Shown here in pieces: positions 16,638 through 26,650 of a stretch of 64,000 nucleotides of DNA. The notes beneath the pieces are model-generated. The model was not told the DNA's origin and did no database searches. It worked only from the letters and a program-made list of their open reading frames with translations. The DNA is taken from contig CAVONB010000008.1 in the NCBI GenBank assembly GCA_963697205.1, positions 1 through 64,000 on the forward strand, in the 5' to 3' direction. This DNA comes from CAVONB01 sp963697205. GTDB lineage: Bacteria; Pseudomonadota; Alphaproteobacteria; Rhizobiales; Hyphomicrobiaceae. Within the stretch, counting starts at the first letter, position 1. Each line of letters starts with the position of its first letter. The position numbers and the translations under genes were made by a program.

Positions 16638-17843
16638 ATGGGGCGGCTCATCCAGAAGGTGATCGTCATCGGAGGCTCTCATGCGGGGCTGTTCTGCGGG
16701 ATCGCGCTGCGAAATGCGGGTTTCGATGTCGATGTCTACGAGCGCGCGCCGGAATTGCTGACCGGCTACGGCGCGGGCATTCGCGTGCAGCCGCGGCTGG
16801 CGGAGCAGTTGTGGCGGGAAGCGAAGATCGACATGGGCGCGGCCTCGACGCGGACACGCTACGACCGGCATCTGGCGCCGCGGCGCTTATCGGACGCAAA
16901 CACCGTGATCTTCGAGAAGGTCGAGGACGGGCAGTTCGCGTCGTGGGGCAGCCTCTATGGGGCGCTGATCGCCGGCTTCGGGCGGGATCGGTATCACTGC
17001 GGCGCAGCGTGTGTCGGTACGACCGATCATGGTGATGAGGTGGAGGTGCGGTTCGCCTCCGGCCGCGTGGAGCGAGCCGATCTCGTCGTGTTCGCGGACG
17101 GTATCGGTTCGACCGGACGGCGGCGGCTCAACCCAGGCGCGGGGCTGATGTATTCCGGCTACGTCGCGTGGCGCGGTCTCGTCGATGAAGCAGGGCTGTC
17201 GCGGGAGACGCGCGAGGTTCTGCGCGAGGCGCGCGTGTTTGTCATTCCCGGGCTCAGTCACGTCATCATGTATCCGGTGCCGGGCGAGAGCAACGATCTG
17301 CGCGACGGTCACCGCATCAATGCGATCTGGTATCGCAACGTGGCCGAGGGACCAGAGCTCGACGAGTTGATGACCGATCGGGAGGGCTTCCATCGTCCGA
17401 TGGCGCTGAGGCTGGGCCAGGTGCAGCAGCGCCATATCGATGCCTTCCGGCGCGATGTGGCGGAGGCGCTGCCGCCGGCGGCGGCCGAGGTGCTCGGCAT
17501 GCCCGAGCCGTTCGTGACGCCGATCTACGACGTGGAGCCTTCGCGCATGGTGTTCGGCCGGCAGGTTCTCGTCGGCGACGCCGCAGCCGGGACACGGCCG
17601 CACGTCAGTGCCTCGACGGCGCGTGGTCTGCGGGCGGCGTTCGGGCTGGCGACGGCGCTGGCGCCGGTGACGGATCGCGCCGGCCTCGGCGCGGCGCTGG
17701 CGGCCTGGGAGCGTGAGCACGTCGTTATCGCCTGGGAGTTCACGCGCCGTGGCAGAGAGATCGGCCGCAAGCTGCAGGTCGACGGCACCTTCGTTCCCGG
17801 CGCGCCGGAGAACAGCCAGATCACGATGCCGGCGGAAGGGTGA
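16638..17843 (+). CDS. FAD-dependent aromatic-type monooxygenase/hydroxylase
   Basis: About 401 residues. The N-terminal FAD-binding motif is VIVIGGSHAGLFCGIALRNAG (GxGxxG varied to GGSHAG). The NAD(P)H-linked DG motif appears as DLVVFADGIGSTGR, and the second FAD motif as VLVGDAAAGTRPHVSAST. This is the group A flavoprotein hydroxylase plan, and the start resembles 2,6-dihydroxypyridine 3-hydroxylase-like enzymes. The frame is open far upstream, but the ATG at 16638 has GGAGG just before it. No aromatic-degradation genes are adjacent, so the substrate is unknown. A bidirectional terminator follows. Confidence 0.85.
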   Translation: MGRLIQKVIVIGGSHAGLFCGIALRNAGFDVDVYERAPELLTGYGAGIRVQPRLAEQLWREAKIDMGAASTRTRYDRHLAPRRLSDANTVIFEKVEDGQFASWGSLYGALIAGFGRDRYHCGAACVGTTDHGDEVEVRFASGRVERADLVVFADGIGSTGRRRLNPGAGLMYSGYVAWRGLVDEAGLSRETREVLREARVFVIPGLSHVIMYPVPGESNDLRDGHRINAIWYRNVAEGPELDELMTDREGFHRPMALRLGQVQQRHIDAFRRDVAEALPPAAAEVLGMPEPFVTPIYDVEPSRMVFGRQVLVGDAAAGTRPHVSASTARGLRAAFGLATALAPVTDRAGLGAALAAWEREHVVIAWEFTRRGREIGRKLQVDGTFVPGAPENSQITMPAEG

Positions 17844-17881
17844 GGCCGGCCGCGGGCTTCGGACCGCGCAAGGCACAAAAG

Positions 17882-17909
17882 AAACGGCCGGCGTGGGCGC
17901 CGGCCGTTT
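17882..17909. terminator. Bidirectional terminator hairpin
   Basis: AAACGGCCGGCG at 17882-17893 pairs perfectly with 17898-17909 around a 4-base loop, giving an A-run on one side and a T-run on the other. It lies between the convergent monooxygenase and lipoprotein genes and can serve both. Confidence 0.8.
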
Positions 17910-17937
17910 GTCTTTGATGAAAGGTGGGCTTCGGCGC

Positions 17938-18534
17938 TCAGCGCTTGCCCGTAAGGGCCTTGAGATTGTCGGCGGCTTCGAGCGATCCGAGATCAGCGGC
18001 TTCCCTGTAAAGTGCCGCCGCGCGTTGGACGTCGGGCTTGGCGTTGGCATTCTTGATCTTGCTGAGGAAGCGCGGATCGTAGGTGCGCGCGAGCCAGAGA
18101 AGATAGGGGCTGCGGGCCTTGGTCATGGCGGTCTCAACGCGCGCGCGTGCTGCCAGCACGTCGCCTTGGGCCATCAGTTTGCGACATTCATCGAGGGTGA
18201 TCTCGACCGGCCCCCGGTTGTCGACGGCCGGCTTGGCGGGCGCCGCAGGTGGTTTGGCGACGGGTTGCGCGGAGGCCATCTGCGCGGGCGCTGCAGCGGC
18301 GACACCGGAAGCGGCGGATTTGGCCGGAGCCCTGACCGAGGCGCGCTTCATGCTTGCCTTGCGCGACGTGCTGGACTTGCTTGGCGCAGGTGCGTCGTGC
18401 ACGACGCCGCTGTCCTTGATCGAGCCGGTGTGGATCCGATCCTCGATGTGGCGGCAACCGGTGAGCGCGACGGCGCAAACGCCGGCCCCGACGATCCAGA
18501 GTTTTGCGGGCGCAAGACGGCGAACGTTCAGCAA
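17938..18534 (-). CDS. Putative lipoprotein with C-terminal Sel1/TPR-like repeat
   Basis: 198 residues. The N-terminus is a lipoprotein signal: a hydrophobic stretch (LWIVGAGVCAVALTGC) with the lipobox LTGC. The middle is Ala/Pro/Ser-rich. The C-terminal 70 residues hold helical repeats (YLLWLARTYDPRFLSK, QRAAALYREAADLGSLEAADNLKAL) that look like Sel1/TPR units. It is probably a membrane-anchored periplasmic scaffold; no function is assigned. It shares the bidirectional terminator with the monooxygenase. Confidence 0.75.
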   Translation of the reverse strand: MLNVRRLAPAKLWIVGAGVCAVALTGCRHIEDRIHTGSIKDSGVVHDAPAPSKSSTSRKASMKRASVRAPAKSAASGVAAAAPAQMASAQPVAKPPAAPAKPAVDNRGPVEITLDECRKLMAQGDVLAARARVETAMTKARSPYLLWLARTYDPRFLSKIKNANAKPDVQRAAALYREAADLGSLEAADNLKALTGKR

Positions 18535-18895
18535 GGCTCTATCCCCCGAGAATCAGATGACACGCATACGCAATCCGTCGGCCCTGCTCGCGTGAACAAG
18601 TCCGTGGAAAACGCCGGTCGCGTGAATTTCGCTGGAACGTCTGCGCCCGTTTACGACGCGTTAACGTTTAGCTGATTCTCGGGATGCGCGAGAGCAACTC
18701 GCGTGTGGCTCTTCGAACTCAGGTCATCGGCTGTCGCGATCGCGCCGCAGTCTGGCGGCACTGGGTGTGGCTGTCAGGGCGCGCAAATGCAGGTCGCGCA
18801 AAGCTCAGGGTGCGCAATAAAGGGAGAGGCCGCCTCCTGAGAGGCGGCCTGCACGTTTACGCGAAGCCATCAGGCGTTTCGACGACTGGCGGCGC
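18535..18895. other. Intergenic region between lipoprotein and gyrA
   Basis: About 360 bases. It contains the promoter region of the lipoprotein gene (AT-richer near 18640-18680, with GTTAACGTTTAG) and the gyrA terminator at 18827-18850. I see no gene in it. Confidence 0.6.
18827..18850 (-). terminator. gyrA terminator
   Basis: AGGCCGCCTC at 18827-18836 pairs perfectly with 18841-18850 around a CTGA loop. On the minus strand the stem is followed by CTCCCTTTATT, a moderately T-rich tail, 46 bases beyond the gyrA stop. Confidence 0.75.
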
Positions 18896-21664
<2,769 letters not shown>

Positions 21665-22061
21665 GTCGTCCTTTCACGTGGTGAACCCGGCCAGAGTTCG
21701 TGCCGGCATGCCAATGTGGCGCATGGGCCGGGCCCAGGCGATCAATCATCGGCAGTGCGCGCACGACGGCCCGATCGGCGGCTTGAGGGCGGCCGATCGT
21801 GGTCGTCGGAAACAAGGTTGGCAAGTGTACAACCGCAGGCGCGGCCGTTCAATGCGAGGTGGGCGCGGCGATCGCGGTCTCCACCGAAAAACATGTTTGC
21901 GGACAAAGCGTTCGCCCATGCGGCGAGATGCCTCTGGAGGACCGTGGCGGCGTCGCGGTGTCGACACGGGGCGGGCGTAGGCTATCATCATGATCCAGAC
22001 GCAACGAGTTCGGGAGATTTGTCGGACGGCCGTGGCCACGGCCGGCACGAGCGGGAGAACG
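21665..22061. other. Divergent intergenic region between gyrA and PRC-barrel gene
   Basis: About 397 bases between the minus-strand gyrA start and the plus-strand PRC-barrel gene. It must carry both promoters. I do not see a convincing -35/-10 pair, operator or gene. Confidence 0.5.
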
Positions 22062-22658
22062 ATGATGCGCAAGACCTTACCAGTTCTGGGGCTGATCTCG
22101 GCGATCGTCCTCGCTCCGATCGGTGCTGCAGCCGACGGCGGCCGTTCGGCAGGACCGGCGGGTGAGGCGCAGGCAACATCGGCTCCCGGCACCGGTGCCA
22201 AGGGCATCTTTCTGACGTCGCCCGTCGGCGAGTTCGTGCTCGCGAAGTCCGCCTACATCGGCAAGAACGTCTATGCCGAGGATGGGGCGGTGATCGGCGA
22301 TATCGAGGACGTCGTGCTGGAGGGCGACAGGGTGGTCGCCATCCTGGTCGGCGTCGGCGGTTTCCTGGGCGTGGGCGAACGCAAGATCGGCGTGCGCTAC
22401 GGTGCGTTGCGCTTCGTGGTGAAGGATGCCGCGCTCAAGATCGTGCTGCCGGGCGCGACGAAGGAACAGCTGGCCGCCGTGGAGCCGTTCGCGCTGACCG
22501 CGCCACCCAAGAAGAACATCCTGCAAAAAGCCGGCGAGGTGGCCAAGGACGCCGCGCGCAAGGCCGGCGACGTTGCCAAGGCCGGGCTGGACAAGGCCAA
22601 GGAGGCCGTGCAGGGCGCACCGAGCGGCGAGGAGACGACGACCACCGAGATCAAGTAG
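22062..22658 (+). CDS. Secreted PRC-barrel domain protein
   Basis: About 198 residues from the ATG pair at 22062/22065, which is preceded by GGGAG. A signal peptide (LPVLGLISAIVLAPIGAAAD) is followed by a PRC-barrel domain (residues about 50-140: GKNVYAEDGAVIGDIEDVVL, DRVVAILVGVGGFLGVGERKIGV). The C-terminal tail is a lysine/alanine amphipathic repeat (AGEVAKDAARKAGDVAKAG) similar to LEA-like stress proteins. PRC-barrels are small beta domains found in photosynthetic reaction centres, RNA-processing proteins and periplasmic stress proteins. The export signal suggests a periplasmic or envelope role, with the tail perhaps membrane-binding. Function unknown. Confidence 0.8.
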   Translation: MMRKTLPVLGLISAIVLAPIGAAADGGRSAGPAGEAQATSAPGTGAKGIFLTSPVGEFVLAKSAYIGKNVYAEDGAVIGDIEDVVLEGDRVVAILVGVGGFLGVGERKIGVRYGALRFVVKDAALKIVLPGATKEQLAAVEPFALTAPPKKNILQKAGEVAKDAARKAGDVAKAGLDKAKEAVQGAPSGEETTTTEIK

Positions 22659-22698
22659 CCGGAAGTCAGGTCGCTGCGGGCTCGTCGGGATCGGCACG

Positions 22699-24099
22699 TC
22701 AGGTGGCGTGGGCGGGTTCTTCGAACGCGGCGACGGCGAGGTAGACCGTGGTGGCGGCTGCGAGCGCCATCATGTAGGGCGCGGTCCAGTCCAGAGCGAA
22801 ACGGCCGAGCGACCAGACGGCCAGGCCCGACAGGATCGATGCGGCCGCGCTCGCCGGCCCGCCGATGCGCGTGAAGACGGCAAACAGCGTGGTGACGACG
22901 ACGCCGGCGCTGCCGAAGGCGGAGGCGATCTCGACCAGCTCCTTGATGCGCGAGGAGGAGAGCGCGAGCCCATAGGCGACGATCGACAGCGCCATTACGG
23001 TCAGGCGGATGGACCACAGCTTGGCGCGAGCGGACATGCGGACGGCGGTACGCTCGACCAGGTTGTGGGAGACCTGTGCTGCGGGCGCGTGCAGGGCGGC
23101 GTGCACAACGGAGAGGATGGCGGAGACGATCGCGCCGGCAAACACGATGTAGGCCCATTGCGGCAGGTAGCGCGCGGCCAGGACGGCGACGAGTTGCTCA
23201 GCGTTGCCGATGTCGGCCTTCAGCGTCGGATCGCTTGTGGCGAGATGGGTGGCGGCGAGGCCGAGGAACACGGGCAGCGCGCCCAAGGCCAGATACATCA
23301 CGCCGCCCACCAGCGTGCCGGTGCGCGCGACGGCAGCAGAGCGGGCGCCCAGAAAGCGGGAAATGAGCTCGACGGCGACCATCGAGCCGCCGAGCGCGAC
23401 GAGGACCTGCTCGATCTTGTCGAGCGCGGACTGGTCCGCCTTCGGGGCCAGCAGGTCGAGCCGCTCGGCAGGAAGGCTCGCCACCGCTGTGCCGATGCCG
23501 CCGGCTGCGTAGGCGACCGCGGCGGCCAGGACGAGGAGGCCCGTAATCAGCACGAGGCCCTGCAGGAAGTCGGTGACGGCATCGGCCAGGAGCCCGCCGA
23601 CGACGGCATAAGCGGCGACGAGCAGCGCGGCGAGCGTGATCGCGCCCGGCAGGCTCATGTCGTTGGTGGCGGAGAGCACCTGGCCGAACGCGCGGATCTG
23701 GGCCGCCGCCCAGAACACGGACCCCGGTAGCAGAACCAACACGACCAGGCGCTCCACGAGGGGGGAATAGCGCTGCCGAAAGAGGTCGGCGAATGTGGTC
23801 AGACCCCGGTTCCACAGGCGGGCGGCGAAGAGAAGCCCGACCACGATCACCGCTGTGGCATAGGCGAGGGGATCGACCAGCGCGCCGGCAAGGCCGTGGT
23901 CATAGACTTCTCCGGCGGTCGCGACGATGGCTTCGGCGCCGAACCATGTGGCAAAGACGGAGAAGGCGACCAGGGCCGGCCCGAGCGTGCGGCCGGCGAG
24001 GATGTAGTCGTGGGCCGTCGCAATGCGACGGGACACCCAGACTCCGATGGCAAACTGCATCAGGACGTAGGCGATGAGGCCCAGGAAGACGAGGCTCAT
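22699..24099 (-). CDS. Sodium:solute symporter (SSS family)
   Basis: About 466 residues with some 12-13 hydrophobic helices. Family features include the early MSLVFLGLIAYVLMQFAIGVW helix, the DYILAGRTLG segment with the conserved AGRxLG of SSS carriers, and SVFATWFGAEAIVATAGEVY. The Na+-coupled family includes proline, pantothenate and acetate carriers, and the substrate cannot be deduced. The start is set at the Met of MSLVFLG (24099); the open frame continues upstream to 24627 but that part is antisense to the CDF start region and not family-like. Convergent with the PRC-barrel gene. Confidence 0.85.
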   Translation of the reverse strand: MSLVFLGLIAYVLMQFAIGVWVSRRIATAHDYILAGRTLGPALVAFSVFATWFGAEAIVATAGEVYDHGLAGALVDPLAYATAVIVVGLLFAARLWNRGLTTFADLFRQRYSPLVERLVVLVLLPGSVFWAAAQIRAFGQVLSATNDMSLPGAITLAALLVAAYAVVGGLLADAVTDFLQGLVLITGLLVLAAAVAYAAGGIGTAVASLPAERLDLLAPKADQSALDKIEQVLVALGGSMVAVELISRFLGARSAAVARTGTLVGGVMYLALGALPVFLGLAATHLATSDPTLKADIGNAEQLVAVLAARYLPQWAYIVFAGAIVSAILSVVHAALHAPAAQVSHNLVERTAVRMSARAKLWSIRLTVMALSIVAYGLALSSSRIKELVEIASAFGSAGVVVTTLFAVFTRIGGPASAAASILSGLAVWSLGRFALDWTAPYMMALAAATTVYLAVAAFEEPAHAT

Positions 24100-24306
24100 G
24101 GGGGGCGTCCAAGGCGGGGGACGGGTGCGGTTGGGGCACATTAGCATGTCGTCGGCCGCGATGTCGCGGGCGGCGGCGGTACGGTCCGGGGCAGGCGGAT
24201 CGACCCGCAGGCCTTTGAAGTCCATGGATTTCGTGGCATCACATGGGCGCATTTTGGTTTGCACAGGGCGGGCCGGCGCCGCCGCCGGGGCAGGGAGAGC
24301 GCGGAC

Positions 24307-25551
24307 GTGGCAGCAGCTGGATCGACCGGCGTGGTGATGGTGGCGCTCGCCGCCAATCTGGGTATTGCGGTCGCCAAGTTCGCTGCGGCGGCGTGGACGG
24401 CGTCCTCTGCCATGCTGTCGGAAGCGATCCACTCGCTGGTCGACACTTCCAACCAGGCGCTGCTGCTGTTCGGGATCAAGCGGGCGGCGCGGCCGGCCGA
24501 TGCTCGGCATCCTTTCGGCTACAGCCGCGAGCTCTACTTCTGGAGCTTCATCGTCGCCATCCTGCTGTTCTCGATGGGGGCGGGCGTGGCGATCTACGAG
24601 GGCGTGCACAAGCTTACCGATCCGCATCCGGTCTCCAATCCGGAGATCAACTATATCGTGCTCAGCGTGGCGATGCTGCTGGAGGGTTTCTCGACCTGGA
24701 AGGCGGTGTCGGTGTTCAACGCGCAGCGGGGCGAGCAGGGACTCGTGGCGGCGCTGAAGTCGTCAAAGGATCCGGCGCTGTTCACGGTCGTCTTGGAGGA
24801 CCTGGCGGCGATGACGGGGCTCGTCGTGGCGCTGGTGGGTGTGTTCGTCGCCGACCGGTACGGGATCGCGGAGGCCGATGGCATCGCTTCGATCGTGATC
24901 GGCCTCGTGCTGGGCTTCGTGGCCGCGTTCATGAGTATCGAGATCCAGGCGCTGATCATCGGCGAGTCGGCGGATGCGAAGGTGCAGGCGGGGCTGGCCC
25001 TGATGATCGCGGAGGAGGCTGGCGGTAACGGCAGCGGGCGTCCGATCCGGCACGTCAACGAGATCCGCACGGTTCATCTGGGACCGGACGACGTGCTGGT
25101 TGCGGCCAGCGTCGACTTTCACGACGCCGAGACGGCAAAGAGCGTGGAGGCGACCATCGGGCGGCTCGACCGGCGCATTCGCTCGGTCTATCCGCAGGTG
25201 CGCCGGCTCTATCTGGAGGTGCAGTCGGAAGCCGATCATCGCGGCGTTTTGCGGCCCGCGACTGGAAGCGTGCCAGTGGTCGCGACCGGGGCGCCAGGGG
25301 GCGCAGTCGTCGTTCCCTCGGACGTGAGCTTCGGCAGCGGGGGCGTCGGCAGCGTGGCGACAAGCACGGGTGCAGGCGTCGGGGCAGGTGCTGGCGCTGG
25401 CGAGTTGGTTGCGGCCGTGCCGCAGGCGGACGTCACCGACGTGGGCCGGCCGGGCTCAGCCGGCGCAGGTGCGCCGGCGGCTTCGGTCTCGCCGCGAATC
25501 AACGCGCGTCCGCCGAACGCCAAGAAGCGCGGCAAGCGCCGCCGGAAGTAG
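24307..25551 (+). CDS. Cation diffusion facilitator (CDF) family transporter
   Basis: About 414 residues from GTG 24307 (GGGAG-type site upstream); ATG 24259 is an alternative that adds an Arg-rich lead. Five or six membrane helices follow, with the metal-site segment MLSEAIHSLVDTSNQ and HPFGYSRELYFWSF typical of the SLC30/ZnT-like subfamily that exports divalent metals (Zn, Fe, Mn) by proton antiport. A cytoplasmic ferredoxin-like domain comes next (HVNEIRTVHLGPDDVLVAAS). The last 90 or so residues are a Gly/Val/Ala/Pro-rich tail ending in a basic KKRGKRRRK cluster, unusual for the family. The gene is convergent with ssb, and a terminator sits between them. Confidence 0.87.
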   Translation: MAAAGSTGVVMVALAANLGIAVAKFAAAAWTASSAMLSEAIHSLVDTSNQALLLFGIKRAARPADARHPFGYSRELYFWSFIVAILLFSMGAGVAIYEGVHKLTDPHPVSNPEINYIVLSVAMLLEGFSTWKAVSVFNAQRGEQGLVAALKSSKDPALFTVVLEDLAAMTGLVVALVGVFVADRYGIAEADGIASIVIGLVLGFVAAFMSIEIQALIIGESADAKVQAGLALMIAEEAGGNGSGRPIRHVNEIRTVHLGPDDVLVAASVDFHDAETAKSVEATIGRLDRRIRSVYPQVRRLYLEVQSEADHRGVLRPATGSVPVVATGAPGGAVVVPSDVSFGSGGVGSVATSTGAGVGAGAGAGELVAAVPQADVTDVGRPGSAGAGAPAASVSPRINARPPNAKKRGKRRRK

Positions 25552-25633
25552 GCGGTTGGCGTCGCGGGTCGGTGCGCGCCCGGGCGGGACGGGCTGCGAA
25601 TTGTTGCTGCCAGTGCCGTTGAAAAACGGAAAG

Positions 25634-25659
25634 AGGCGGGTCCCGGCCAGGACCCGCCT
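25634..25659 (-). terminator. ssb terminator
   Basis: AGGCGGGTCC at 25634-25643 pairs perfectly with 25650-25659, with a 6-base loop. On the minus strand it is followed by CTTTCCGTTTTTC, a good T-rich tail, so it should terminate ssb transcription. It may also weakly stop CDF readthrough. Confidence 0.85.
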
Positions 25660-25689
25660 TGGACATCACGACATGCGTCGATACGATCG

Positions 25690-26277
25690 TCAGAACGGGA
25701 TTTCGTCGTCGAGCTGCTTGTCGAAGCTCGGCCCGCCCGATTTGCCGCCACCACCGGCGCCACCACCGGCGCCACCGGAGCGGCTGCCGCCCGATGCACG
25801 GCGCGGCTCGCTGTAGCCACCGCCACCGCCACCGCCTCCGCCGCCACCGCCTCCGCCGCTGCCGGCGTCGCCGTAGTCGGAGCCGTAGTCGGACTGACCG
25901 CCCTCCTGCATACCGGCTGCGCCCGCGCGGCCGTCGAGCATCGTCAGCGTGCTGTTGAAGCCCTGCAGGACGACTTCCGTGGAGTAACGCTCCTGGCCCT
26001 GCTGGTCCTGCCACTTACGGGTCTGCAGCGCGCCCTCGATATATACCTTGGCGCCCTTCTTGAGGTACTGCTCGGCGACGCGGCACAGGCCCTCGTTGAA
26101 GATGACGACGGTATGCCATTCCGTCTTCTCGCGGCGCTCGCCCGAGTTCTTGTCGCGCCATGACTCGGTGGTGGCAACGCGCAGGTTGGCGATCGGGCGA
26201 CCGTCCTGCGTGCGCCGGATCTCCGGGTCGCGGCCGAGGTTGCCGACGAGAATGACCTTGTTGACCGAGCCGGCCAT
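25690..26277 (-). CDS. ssb: Single-stranded DNA-binding protein
   Basis: 195 residues. The OB-fold domain (about 1-112) begins MAGSVNKVILVGNLGRDPEIR and includes EWHTVVIFNEGLCRVAEQYLKKG. A flexible linker contains an uninterrupted run of 14 glycines. The acidic tip DDEIPF closes the protein and is the docking site for replication and repair partners. SSB coats single-stranded DNA in replication, recombination and SOS repair. An alphaproteobacterial SOS box lies 268 bases upstream of the ATG, suggesting LexA control. The usual divergent partner uvrA is not present on the other side. A terminator follows the stop. Confidence 0.97.
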   Translation of the reverse strand: MAGSVNKVILVGNLGRDPEIRRTQDGRPIANLRVATTESWRDKNSGERREKTEWHTVVIFNEGLCRVAEQYLKKGAKVYIEGALQTRKWQDQQGQERYSTEVVLQGFNSTLTMLDGRAGAAGMQEGGQSDYGSDYGDAGSGGGGGGGGGGGGGGYSEPRRASGGSRSGGAGGGAGGGGKSGGPSFDKQLDDEIPF

Positions 26278-26650
26278 GATTGAACTCCTCTGATCGGGTC
26301 CGATCGGATTTGATCGGGGCTAGCTGGAGGCGGTCCGTCCGATGGCGGGGCCGATCGCTCCGACTTTGGCGCTGCGGGCCTGGCACGCCCACAGGCCGCG
26401 ATTGATGGTCCGTTCCGGCGGCTCGCCGGTAGGGCGGGGCCAATTCGTGCGTTGCATCACCCTACTTAATGTCGCCGGGATGCCGCGGGGTGTTGGTGGC
26501 TTCTCCACGGGATTTGAGGGGCGAGTGCGCCGACGCGCTTGATTGTTCTCTCTATGTTCTAGAAGTAGCGTCAACCGGCGGGCAGCGCAAGGGGCTATGC
26601 GGACGTGCGGGTTGTCGGCGTCCCCGGCCGATGCTGAACCGGCAGGGGAT
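26278..26650. other. ssb upstream region
   Basis: About 373 bases from the ssb start to the pentapeptide gene stop. It holds the SOS box at 26545-26559, repeats of the GATCGG type near 26291-26318 and no convincing gene. An 84-residue minus frame overlaps it but lacks family features. Confidence 0.6.
26545..26559. promoter_or_regulatory. SOS box (LexA operator), GTTC-N7-GTTC
   Basis: GTTCTCTCTATGTTC matches the alphaproteobacterial LexA consensus GTTCN7GTTC exactly, with a 7-base spacer. It is located upstream of ssb (minus strand), where it reads GAACN7GAAC. In many relatives one such box serves divergent uvrA and ssb. Here the other side is the 3' end of a pentapeptide-repeat gene, so only ssb is in a position to respond. 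Confidence 0.8.

Noticed and set aside
25800..25860. Repeat of GCCACC/GCCGCC inside ssb as a mobile or regulatory element
   Set aside because: It simply encodes the 14-glycine linker of SSB.
26320..26574. 84-codon minus-strand frame carrying the SOS box
   Set aside because: No ribosome site or family similarity, and it would place the operator inside a coding region upstream of ssb; better read as leader DNA.
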